Source of the DNA: Cellulomonas_A sp047229345
GTDB lineage: Bacteria; Actinomycetota; Actinomycetes; Actinomycetales; Cellulomonadaceae
Reading direction: 5' to 3'
Length of the DNA stretch: 22,396 nt
Assembly: GCF_047229345.1 (NCBI RefSeq)
Contig: NZ_JBFTER010000085.1
Location: forward strand, 1-22,396
This document shows, in pieces, positions 15,402-22,396 of this stretch. The notes under the pieces are model-generated. The model did not search any database. It had not been told where the DNA came from and was given only the letters and a program-made list of their open reading frames with translations. A program made the translations under genes and the position numbers. Within the stretch, counting starts at the first letter, position 1, and every line of letters starts with the position of its first letter.

Positions 15402-15492
15402 ATCCCTTCGCTAGTACGAACTAGATCAGGTTCGACGGGTGTGATCTCAGCTCGCCCGCACCGGTCGCAGCCGGTACGCGAGCACCCCGTGT
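15402..15492 (-). ncRNA. TPP riboswitch (THI element)
   Basis: The minus-strand leader of thiM contains the conserved THI-box pieces in the right order: ACACGGGGTGC at 15492-15482, CTGAGA at 15450-15445, CACACCC next to it, AACCTGATC at 15432-15424, and CGAAGGGA at 15410-15403. Between the first two, GCTCGC pairs with GCGAGC to form the P3 arm. Because AAGGGA is both the closing P1 segment and the best Shine-Dalgarno for thiM, thiamine diphosphate binding should hide the ribosome site and switch translation off. The mechanism is inferred; the element itself is clear. Confidence 0.95.
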
Positions 15493-15504
15493 CATTCGCG
15501 GCTC

Positions 15505-15510
15505 ACCTTA
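15505..15510 (-). promoter_or_regulatory. Candidate -10 of the thi operon promoter
   Basis: TAAGGT on the minus strand (TANNNT type) lies 12 nt before the first conserved riboswitch base, placing a start site near 15497. A TTCCGG 17 nt upstream is only a weak -35. Confidence 0.4.
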
Positions 15511-15590
15511 TTCGGACACGCGCCGCGCCGGAAGCGTTCCGCGCGCCGTCCCCGGGCGCGTCGGCGAGGCGTGTCGGCGCGCTCCGCGCT

Positions 15591-15649
15591 CGACGGCTGT
15601 CGAGCCGTCGGCGGGCGCGCGCCCCGGGTGCACGCTCCCCGGGCGCGCG
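15591..15649. other. Two GC hairpins in the pheT-thiM intergenic region
   Basis: CGACGGCT/AGCCGTCG at 15591-15598 and 15603-15610 (8-bp stem, loop GTCG), then CGCGCGCCC/GGGCGCGCG at 15616-15624 and 15641-15649 (9-bp stem, 16-nt loop). They lie between the pheT terminator and the thi promoter. They may be back-up terminators. I see no coding signal in the 15494-15694 stretch. Confidence 0.4.
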
Positions 15650-15694
15650 TCGCCGGGACGGACCGACCGGGCCCGCCGCCGCTCGCCGGGGACG

Positions 15695-15734
15695 ACCAGG
15701 GCGCCCGCCCCCCGGAGGGAACGGGCGCCCTGGT
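15695..15734 (-). terminator. pheT terminator hairpin
   Basis: A perfect 13-bp stem, ACCAGGGCGCCCG at 15695-15707 against 15722-15734, with a 14-nt loop, starts 14 nt after the pheT stop. No U tract follows on the minus strand, as usual in this DNA. Confidence 0.75.
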
Positions 15735-15748
15735 GCGCGACCCACCCG

Positions 15749-18307
15749 TCAGGCGCGCAGCTGCGCCCCGAACCGCCGGTCCGCCTCGGCGACGACGGCC
15801 GCGCGTACCGCGGCCGTCTCGTCCGCGGTCAGCGTGCGGTCGGCCGCGCGCAGGCGCAGCGAGAACGCGAGGGACTTCTTGCCGTCCCCGACCTGCGGCC
15901 CGGTGTAGACGTCGAACAGCCGCAGCTCCTCGAGCACGTCGCCCGCCGGGCTCGACACCGCACCGGCGCGGACCGCGGCCTGCACGTCGCCCGCGGGGAC
16001 GTCGGCGTCGACCACGAGCGCGACGTCCTCCTTCGCGACCGGGAACGTCGAGACCTCGACGACCTGGACGGGCTCGGTCGGCGCGGCCGCGAGCAGCACG
16101 TCGAGGTCGACCTCGAACGCGGCCGCCCGCGCCGGGAGGCCGAGCGCCGCGACGACCTTCGGGTGCAGCTCGCCCGCGTGCCCGGCGAGCGTCCCGTCCA
16201 CCGTCTCGAGGCGCGCGCACCGGCCCGGGTGCCACGGCGCGTGGTCCGCGTCCTGGCGCACGACGAGCTCGACCCCGAGCGTGCGCGCGACCAGCAGGGC
16301 GCCCGCAACCGCGTCGGAGTGGTCCGCGCGCCGGCCCGGACCCCACCACCCGGCGGGGTCGCGCTGCCCGGTCAGGACCCCGGCGAGACGCCGCGGCTGC
16401 GCCGGGACGGCGGCCCGCAGCGCCGCGAGGTCCGCGTCCGAGGGCCGCACCCCACCGGGCAGGCGCGGCGCCGGCTGCGCACCCGCGGCCGGACGGGTCG
16501 CGAGCCCGATCTCGAAGACCGCGAGGTCCGTGGTCCCGCGGCTCACGTTGCGGCGTGCCGTGTCGAGCAGCGTCGCGAGCAGGCTCGTGCGCATCTCGGG
16601 CTGCGAGTCGTCGAGGGGGTTGACGAGGCGCAGGGCGCGTCGCCGGTCGTCGTCCGCCGGGAGGCCGAGCACGTCGTGCTGCTCGGGGGCGACGAACGGG
16701 TAGCTCAGCGTCTCGACCCAACCCGCACCGACGAGCGCGCCCGCGACGGCCCGGCGGGCACGCTGACCCTCGGTGAGCCCTCGCCCGACGGGAGCGACGG
16801 GGAGCACGGACGGGATCTCGGAGTACCCGCGCAGCCGCGCGACCTCCTCGACCAGGTCGACCGGCACGGCCAGGTCCGGGCGCCAGCTCGGCACCCGCAC
16901 GAGCACGCGGCCCGGCGCGTCCGCGTCCGTCACCGCGCAGCCGATCTCGGTGAGCGTCTCGCGGACCTGCTCGGGCGTGTACCCGACGCCGACGAGCCGT
17001 GCGGGCAGGTCGAGCTCCAGCTCGACGACCGGCGGCTCGCCCGTGCGGTCCACGTCGGTGAGCCCGTCGTCGGGCGTCCCGCCGCCGTGCTCGACGAGCA
17101 GCTCGACGACCCGGGCGACCGCGACGCGTGCGAGCCGCGGGTCGACGCCCCGCTCGAAGCGCTTGGCCGCCTCGCTCGGCAGCTTGTGCCGCCGTGCCGT
17201 GCGGGCGACGCTGATCGGGTCGAAGTGCGCGGCCTCGACCAGCAGGTCGGTGGTCGCCTCGCTCACCTCGGACTCCGCACCGCCCATCACCCCGGCCAGG
17301 CCGAGGATGCGGCTCGCGCGCGCACCCTCCGGGCTGTCCGTGACGAGCAGGTCCTCGGTCGACAGGACGCGGTCCTGGTCGTCGAGCGTGCGCAGGCGCT
17401 CCCCCTGCCGGGCCCGGCGCACCACGACGGGCGCCGAGAGCTGCGCGAGGTCGTAGGCGTGCAGCGGCTGGCCGAGGTCGAGCATCACGTAGTTCGTGAC
17501 GTCGACCGCGAGCGAGATGGGCCGCATCCCGGCCTGGGTCAGGCGGCGCTGCATCCACGCGGGCGACGGGCCGGACGCGGCGACGCCGCGCACGACCTGC
17601 GCGACGAACCGGTCCGCCCCCGGCAGGCCGTCGATCGGCGCGTCGTCGTCGAGCTCGACGGGGAACCCGCCGGTCGCGGGCGCGTCCGGCACGGGCAGCC
17701 CCGGGTCACGGAACGTCGCGCCGGTCGAGTGGGAGTACTCGCGCGCCACGCCGCGCATCGAGAAGCAGTAGCCGCGGTCCGGCGTCACGTTGATCTCGAG
17801 GACCTCCTCGCCGAGCCCCAGGAGCTCGCGCGCGTCGGTCCCCGGCTCGGCGTCGAGCCCGAGCCGCGAGATCACGATGATGCCGTCGTGGTCCTCGCCG
17901 AGGCCGAGCTCGCGCGCCGAGCAGATCATGCCGTCGGACACGTGCCCGTACGTCTTGCGCGCGGCGATCGGGAACGGCCCGGGCAGCACCGCGCCGGGCA
18001 GCGCGACGACCACGCGGTCGCCGACGTCGAAGTTGTGCGCGCCGCACACGATGCCGCGCGGCGAGCCGTCCTCCTCGTTGTGCGCGCCCACGTCGACGCG
18101 GCACCAGTTGATCGTCTTGCCGTTCTTCTGCGGCTCGGGCGTGCGCTCGACGACCTGGCCGACCACGAGCGGGCCCGTGACGGCGGCGGGGTGGATCGCC
18201 TCCTCCTCGAGCCCGACCCGGACCAGGTCCGCGGCGAGCTGCTCGGCAGTCGTGCCGGCGGGGAGGTCGACGTGCTCGGCGAGCCACGTCAGCGGGATGC
18301 GCGGCAT
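15749..18307 (-). CDS. pheT: Phenylalanyl-tRNA synthetase beta subunit PheT
   Basis: The large subunit of the (alpha-beta)2 enzyme, 852 residues, near the upper end for the family. Domains by order: N-terminal segment; EMAP/OB-fold tRNA-binding domain (about 40-150, starting GPLVVGQVVE); B3/B4 editing domain (about 210-400); B5 (about 415-490); a catalytic-like core without catalytic residues; and the C-terminal FDX-ACB anticodon-binding domain (about 755-851, with VSTFPVAKEDVALVV). No domain is missing. The ATG overlaps the pheS stop by one base (TGATG) and follows GGGAGGGG about 7 nt upstream. The open frame runs on into pheS but only as a shadow. Confidence 0.97.
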   Translation of the reverse strand: MPRIPLTWLAEHVDLPAGTTAEQLAADLVRVGLEEEAIHPAAVTGPLVVGQVVERTPEPQKNGKTINWCRVDVGAHNEEDGSPRGIVCGAHNFDVGDRVVVALPGAVLPGPFPIAARKTYGHVSDGMICSARELGLGEDHDGIIVISRLGLDAEPGTDARELLGLGEEVLEINVTPDRGYCFSMRGVAREYSHSTGATFRDPGLPVPDAPATGGFPVELDDDAPIDGLPGADRFVAQVVRGVAASGPSPAWMQRRLTQAGMRPISLAVDVTNYVMLDLGQPLHAYDLAQLSAPVVVRRARQGERLRTLDDQDRVLSTEDLLVTDSPEGARASRILGLAGVMGGAESEVSEATTDLLVEAAHFDPISVARTARRHKLPSEAAKRFERGVDPRLARVAVARVVELLVEHGGGTPDDGLTDVDRTGEPPVVELELDLPARLVGVGYTPEQVRETLTEIGCAVTDADAPGRVLVRVPSWRPDLAVPVDLVEEVARLRGYSEIPSVLPVAPVGRGLTEGQRARRAVAGALVGAGWVETLSYPFVAPEQHDVLGLPADDDRRRALRLVNPLDDSQPEMRTSLLATLLDTARRNVSRGTTDLAVFEIGLATRPAAGAQPAPRLPGGVRPSDADLAALRAAVPAQPRRLAGVLTGQRDPAGWWGPGRRADHSDAVAGALLVARTLGVELVVRQDADHAPWHPGRCARLETVDGTLAGHAGELHPKVVAALGLPARAAAFEVDLDVLLAAAPTEPVQVVEVSTFPVAKEDVALVVDADVPAGDVQAAVRAGAVSSPAGDVLEELRLFDVYTGPQVGDGKKSLAFSLRLRAADRTLTADETAAVRAAVVAEADRRFGAQLRA

Positions 18308-19365
18308 CAGGCCACCCCTCCCAGCTGCGCGGAGAAGCGCACGTCGCCCTCGACCATGTCGCGCATGTCGGCGATGCCGTGGCGCAGCATGAGCGCACGC
18401 TCGACGCCGACCCCGAACGCGAACCCGGAGTACACGTCGGGGTCGATGCCCGCGGCGCGCAGCACGTTCGGGTTGACCATCCCGCACCCTCCCCACTCGA
18501 TCCAGCCGGCCCCGCCCTTCTTCTGCGGGAACCACAGGTCCATCTCCGCGCTCGGCTCCGTGAACGGGAAGTACGCGGGCCGCAGGCGCGTGCGGGCCTC
18601 CGGACCGAAGACCGCCCGCGCGAAGTGGTCGAGCGTGCCCTTGAGGTGCGCCATCGTCAGGCCCTTGTCCACCGCGAGGCCCTCGACCTGGTGGAACACC
18701 GGGGTGTGCGTCGCGTCGAGCTCGTCGGTGCGGAAGACCTTGCCCGGGCACGCGATGTACACGGGCAGCTCGCGCTCGAGCAGCGTGCGCGCCTGCACGG
18801 GCGAGGTGTGCGTGCGCAGCACGAGGCCCGACGCCTCCCCCGGCTCCGCACCCTCGACGAAGAACGTGTCCTGCATCTGGCGCGCCGGGTGGTCGACGCC
18901 GAAGTTGAGCGCGTCGAAGTTGAACCACTCGGCCTCCACCTCGGGGCCCTCGGCGATCTCCCAGCCCATCGCGACGAACATGTCGGCGATGCGCTCCTGG
19001 AGCGTCTCGAGCGGGTGCCGGGCGCCGGCGTGACGGCGCTCGGCCGGGAGCGTCACGTCGAGGCGCTCCTCGACGAGCACGCGGGCGTCGCGCTCGGCCT
19101 CGAGCTCGACCTGGCGTGCGGCGAGCGCGGCGCCCAGGCGACCGCGCGCGGAGCCGAGCAGCTTGCCGGCGACGGCCTTCTCGGCCGGGGCCAGCCGGCC
19201 GATCTCGCGGTTCGCGAGCGAGAGGCGGCTGCGGTCGCCGACGTGCTCGAGGCGCGCGGCCTTGAGCTCGTCGAGGTCGGAGGCCTTCGCGAGCGCCGCG
19301 AGGGCGTCCGAGAGCGCCGCCTCGACGCCGTCGGCGTCGAGCGGGGACAGGGGTGAGGAGGACAT
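18307..19365 (-). CDS. pheS: Phenylalanyl-tRNA synthetase alpha subunit PheS
   Basis: Catalytic subunit that activates phenylalanine and charges tRNA-Phe. The protein has 352 residues: an N-terminal coiled-coil arm (about 1-100) that contacts tRNA, then the class II core with DALNF (151-155) and HPAR (159-162), the motif 2 region FRTDELDATHTPVFHQVEGL, and the motif 3 region GFAFGVGVERALML. The ATG has a strong Shine-Dalgarno, GGAAGG, 5 nt upstream. First gene of pheST. The short leader shows neither a phenylalanine-rich peptide nor a T-box core, so no amino-acid attenuation is evident. Confidence 0.97.
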   Translation of the reverse strand: MSSSPLSPLDADGVEAALSDALAALAKASDLDELKAARLEHVGDRSRLSLANREIGRLAPAEKAVAGKLLGSARGRLGAALAARQVELEAERDARVLVEERLDVTLPAERRHAGARHPLETLQERIADMFVAMGWEIAEGPEVEAEWFNFDALNFGVDHPARQMQDTFFVEGAEPGEASGLVLRTHTSPVQARTLLERELPVYIACPGKVFRTDELDATHTPVFHQVEGLAVDKGLTMAHLKGTLDHFARAVFGPEARTRLRPAYFPFTEPSAEMDLWFPQKKGGAGWIEWGGCGMVNPNVLRAAGIDPDVYSGFAFGVGVERALMLRHGIADMRDMVEGDVRFSAQLGGVA

Positions 19366-19643
19366 GCGGACCTTCCAGGCGGGGAGGGTGCGGCCGGTCC
19401 GACGAGGGTCCCGGCCAGCTGGGCAGTCTAGTGGCGCCCGTCCCGGGGACCGGCGGCTCGCTCGGCGAGCGCCTGAGGCCGCTCCCGCAGGAGCGACCCG
19501 GTCACGTGCGCAGCGTCAGCGGCGCGGCCCGGGAACGGGCCCGGGAAATCGGCGACCACGGGTCACCGGCGCGTCACGTCGCGAGGCTGGCATGGGCACC
19601 ATGCTGCCACAGGGCCGGGTCGCGCACCGGCACGACGGCCCTC
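19366..19643. other. Intergenic region upstream of pheS
   Basis: This 278-bp gap has no coding signal. On the minus strand, TAGACT at 19430-19425 could be the pheS -10, giving a leader of about 50 nt. In that leader GGCCGG and CCGGCC (19416-19411 and 19397-19392) could form a 6-bp hairpin. Further upstream, GGCCCG-GGAA-CGGGCC at 19526-19541 is a compact hairpin of unknown role. Confidence 0.4.
19588..19609 (-). terminator. Possible terminator after the 2'-5' RNA ligase gene
   Basis: TGGCA (19588-19592) pairs with TGCCA (19605-19609), with a further TGG/CCA pairing inside and a small bulge. It begins 34 nt after the stop. The stem is short and lacks a U tract, so this is tentative. Confidence 0.3.
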
Positions 19644-20267
19644 TCACGCGCCGCCGAGCCGCCATGAGTCCACCGGGGTGTAGAGCGGACCGCCGGCCCG
19701 CCCCGCGCCCGGCTCCGACTCGACGAGCAGCAGCTCCTCGACGGTCCACGCAGGACCCTCGTACACGGCGAGCGCTCGCACGAGCGCGTCGACGGGCGCG
19801 CTCGGCGGCTCGTCGTCGGGCCGGCGTCGCGAGCGGCGCGTGGGCCGGGCCGAGGGGCTGACGCGACCGACCGTGAGGTGCGGGCGGGAGCGGACCCGCT
19901 CGTCGGGGCGGGTGCCCGCCTCCTCGCCGGCGTCGGCAGCCCGGGCGCTCAGCCGGTTCATCGCCTCGACCTCGCCGCTCGCCCCGACCCACAGCGTGCG
20001 GTGCGAGAACACGCCGGCCCCGCGCAGCCGCAGCTCGAAGGGCTCCGCCTCGTCGGCGACGCCCGCGAGCCCGCGTGCCAGGTCCTCGGACACCCCGGCG
20101 GGGACCTCGCCGTAGAACGCGACCGTCAGGTGCCGGTTCTCCTCCGCGGTCCACCGCACCGGGGACGTCCGGTCGTCGGCCACCGCACCGGCGCGCACGA
20201 CGCGCAGCGCGAGGTCGAGGTGGTCGAGGACGTCAGCAGGGGGCCGCACGGCGGCGAAGAGGCGCAC
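19644..20267 (-). CDS. thpR: 2'-5' RNA ligase / RNA 2',3'-cyclic phosphodiesterase ThpR
   Basis: 2H phosphoesterase family protein of 207 residues. Both signature motifs are present, HLTV at 46-49 and HLTV at 130-133, giving the two catalytic histidines (H46, H130). Between the second motif and the last strands lies a basic/acidic linker (about 139-157, many Arg, then Asp/Pro) that is longer than in the E. coli enzyme. The family opens 2',3'-cyclic phosphates and can join tRNA halves through 2'-5' bonds in vitro; the cellular role is unclear. The GTG start gives the conserved MRLFAAV. It lies 86 nt downstream of the methyltransferase gene, so co-transcription is possible. Confidence 0.88.
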   Translation of the reverse strand: MRLFAAVRPPADVLDHLDLALRVVRAGAVADDRTSPVRWTAEENRHLTVAFYGEVPAGVSEDLARGLAGVADEAEPFELRLRGAGVFSHRTLWVGASGEVEAMNRLSARAADAGEEAGTRPDERVRSRPHLTVGRVSPSARPTRRSRRRPDDEPPSAPVDALVRALAVYEGPAWTVEELLLVESEPGAGRAGGPLYTPVDSWRLGGA

Positions 20268-20353
20268 CGCACCAGGGTCTCAGGAGCACGCGGGCGCCCG
20301 GTACCGCGGTCGTGGTCGGGGTGCCCGAGCCCCGCGGCGCGCCGGCTGCCGGG

Positions 20354-21286
<933 letters not shown>

Positions 21287-21410
21287 GGCGTCATCCTCTC
21301 GCGCCGCGGGGTGCGGCTCGGGCGTGCGGGGTCGCCGGCTGGGCCGCTCAGGGGGACGACGCGGGCGCGACCGGCGGGCGTGCTCGGCCGTTCGCGGCGG
21401 ACGACCGGCA

Positions 21411-21463
21411 GCACGCATGACGACGCCCCCGTGGTCACGTGGACCACGGGGGCGTCGTGCGTG
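21411..21463 (-). terminator. Terminator of the infC-rpmI-rplT operon
   Basis: A perfect 16-bp stem (21421-21436 with 21442-21457, loop ACGTG), lengthened by an A-T pair and, past a small bulge, five more pairs outward (CACGC with GCGTG). The main stem starts 18-19 nt after the rplT stop. It is the strongest hairpin in the window, but has no U tract. Confidence 0.85.
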
Positions 21464-21475
21464 TGCGAGCGTGCG

Positions 21476-21862
21476 TCAGGCCGCCGAGGCGGGGGCGTTG
21501 ACGTCCGCCGGGAGGGCCGCCTTCGCGACCTGGACGAGCGCCGCGAACGCCGGGGCGTCGCTGACGGCGAGCTCGGCGAGGACGCGACGGTCGACCTCGA
21601 CACCCGCGAGCTTGAGGCCCTGGATGAGGCGGTTGTACGTCATGCCCTGCTCGCGAGCCGCCGCGTTGATGCGCTGGATCCACAGCTTGCGGAAGTCGCC
21701 CTTGCGCGCCTTGCGGTCACGGTAGGCGTAGACGAGGGAGTGGGTGACCTGCTCCTTCGCCTTGCGGTACAGGCGCGAACGCTGGCCGCGGTAACCGCTG
21801 GCGCGCTCGAGGGTAGTGCGGCGCTTCTTCTGGGCGTTGACCGCCCGCTTCACGCGTGCCAC
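21476..21862 (-). CDS. rplT: 50S ribosomal protein L20
   Basis: Ribosomal large-subunit assembly protein that binds 23S rRNA, 128 residues. The N terminus MARVKRAVNAQKKRR and the basic helix with RKGDFRKLWIQRINAAAR are typical. The C-terminal globular part is followed by a short Ala-rich tail (ADVNAPASAA). The GTG start has AAGGAG 6 nt upstream. It is the last gene of infC-rpmI-rplT. In other bacteria L20 represses this operon by binding its mRNA; the 61-nt rpmI-rplT spacer contains a hairpin, but no known L20 site is recognisable. Confidence 0.98.
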   Translation of the reverse strand: MARVKRAVNAQKKRRTTLERASGYRGQRSRLYRKAKEQVTHSLVYAYRDRKARKGDFRKLWIQRINAAAREQGMTYNRLIQGLKLAGVEVDRRVLAELAVSDAPAFAALVQVAKAALPADVNAPASAA

Positions 21863-21898
21863 GTGATGCTCCTTGCGTTTCGGGGCTCACAGGTGAGT

Positions 21899-21921
21899 CC
21901 GGGGCGCTCGCGCGCCCCCGG
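21899..21921 (-). other. Hairpin in the rpmI-rplT spacer
   Basis: GGGGCGC (21901-21907) pairs with GCGCCCC (21912-21918) around a TCGC loop; the outer CC/GG pairs extend it past a one-base bulge. It could attenuate or stabilise the mRNA between the two ribosomal genes. Confidence 0.4.
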
Positions 21922-21923
21922 GC

Positions 21924-22118
21924 TCACTTGCCGAGCAGCTTCTTGATCTTCGGGGTGTCAGCGGCGGAGACGACGACGTCACCGGCGATGCGGCGCGTAC
22001 GGCGGCTCGACTTGTGCTCGAGCAGGTGGCGCCCGCCTGCCTGCTCGCGCATGACCTTGCCGCTGCCGGTGATCCGGAAGCGCTTCTTGGCACCGGAGTG
22101 CGTCTTGTTCTTCGGCAT
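21924..22118 (-). CDS. rpmI: 50S ribosomal protein L35
   Basis: Small basic large-subunit protein of 64 residues, full length for the family. The start MPKNKTHSGAKKRFRITGSGK and the internal HLLEHKSSRRTRR are diagnostic. The ATG is preceded by AAGGAG, about 12 nt upstream, a longer spacing than usual. It lies between infC and rplT as in most bacteria. Confidence 0.98.
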   Translation of the reverse strand: MPKNKTHSGAKKRFRITGSGKVMREQAGGRHLLEHKSSRRTRRIAGDVVVSAADTPKIKKLLGK

Positions 22119-22146
22119 GGCTGCCGCTCTCTCCTTGAGGTCGCAT

Positions 22147-22196
22147 CGCGCGGGGCCGCGCGACTCGTTCGTGCGGGGGTCCTGGTGAGGATCCCC
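22147..22196 (-). other. Two hairpins in the infC-rpmI spacer
   Basis: CGCGCG/CGCGCG at 22147-22162 (loop GGGC) and GGGGTCCT with AGGATCCCC at 22176-22196 (loop GGTG, one bulged base). The 87-nt spacer is otherwise featureless. The hairpins may tune the relative levels of IF-3 and L35, but no known leader motif is recognised. Confidence 0.4.
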
Positions 22197-22205
22197 GTGG
22201 GGAAG

Positions 22206-22396
22206 TCAGGCCTTGGCGTCCTCGCTGCTCGACGAGGGCGCCGGGCGCGGGGCCGGCTTCACACCGCTCGGGGCCGGTCGCGGGACCGGCTTGGGCAGCG
22301 CCGACGGCTTCGGGGCGGCCACGGGCTTGGCCGCCGCGGGACGCGGGGCCGGTGCCGGTGCCGCTGCCGGAGCTGCCGCGGGACGCGGCGCCGAGG
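22206..22396 (-). CDS. infC: Translation initiation factor IF-3, C-terminal tail (partial)
   Basis: Only the last 62 complete codons lie in the window, ending in TGA at 22208-22206. They encode a low-complexity tail of Pro, Ala, Lys and Arg, with repeats of the PKP/PAP/RPA type, ending SSSSEDAKA. No part of the folded IF-3 domains is visible, so identity rests on position: an open frame directly upstream of rpmI and rplT on the same strand is almost always infC. Pro/Ala-rich C-terminal extensions on IF-3 are common in actinobacteria. Confidence 0.8.
   Translation of the reverse strand, partial: SAPRPAAAPAAAPAPAPRPAAAKPVAAPKPSALPKPVPRPAPSGVKPAPRPAPSSSSEDAKA

Noticed and set aside
16163..19033. 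Very long plus-strand open frame opposite pheT and pheS
   Set aside because: Its translation is Arg/His/Asp/Gly-rich with no recognisable domain, and it mirrors two well-conserved minus-strand genes. Such antisense frames are expected at this GC content.
19366..19643. T-box or phenylalanine leader-peptide attenuator before pheS
   Set aside because: No T-box core sequence, no run of UUC/UUU codons in a short reading frame, and no terminator/antiterminator pair next to pheS.

Overview
The window is a chromosomal core-metabolism segment from a very GC-rich actinobacterium. Third codon positions are almost all G or C, GTG starts are common, stops are mostly TGA, terminators are GC hairpins without U tracts, and many genes overlap by four bases. 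The protein sequences look most like Cellulomonadaceae or related Micrococcales; that placement is inferred from memory and was not searched. I see no phage, insertion sequence, CRISPR array, tRNA, rRNA or defence locus, and no gene that looks recently transferred.

Nearly everything lies on the minus strand. Read in transcription order, that is from high to low coordinates, the window holds four blocks. (1) 22396-21476: the tail of infC (IF-3), then rpmI (L35) and rplT (L20), ended by a strong hairpin at about 21411-21463. (2) 21286-19644: a SpoU/TrmH-type 2'-O-methyltransferase and a 2'-5' RNA ligase/cyclic phosphodiesterase (ThpR). (3) 19365-15749: pheS-pheT, both subunits of phenylalanyl-tRNA synthetase, followed by a 13-bp-stem terminator hairpin. 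(4) 15492-12225: a TPP riboswitch that controls thiM-thiE-thiD/tenA. This is a thiamine salvage operon: ThiM rescues the thiazole, TenA plus ThiD rescue and activate the pyrimidine, and ThiE joins the two.

A small plus-strand island follows at 10630-12176, with a zinc-free quinone oxidoreductase coupled to a GNAT acetyltransferase. It converges on the thi operon, and a shared 14-bp-stem hairpin separates the two. Divergent from it, on the minus strand, is a sulfur-handling pair: a CysA/SseA-type thiosulfate sulfurtransferase and a stand-alone SufE.

From 9071 down to 87 lies a complete arginine operon, argC-J-B-D-F-R-G-H, with 0-1 nt gaps or 1-4 nt overlaps at every junction. ArgJ recycles the acetyl group, so ornithine is made by the cyclic route. 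ArgF, ArgG and ArgH finish arginine, and the repressor ArgR is encoded inside the operon it should control. Two ARG-box-like palindromes with 20-bp centre spacing cover the argC promoter and start codon, and argC looks leaderless.

The genes are ordinary housekeeping genes. The points worth a second look are regulatory (the argC start/operator overlap, tiny ORFs between the TPP riboswitch and thiM, an inverted repeat before the oxidoreductase) and architectural (the E. coli-type long ArgG, the ThiD-TenA fusion, low-complexity tails and inserts). I found no convincing undescribed system.
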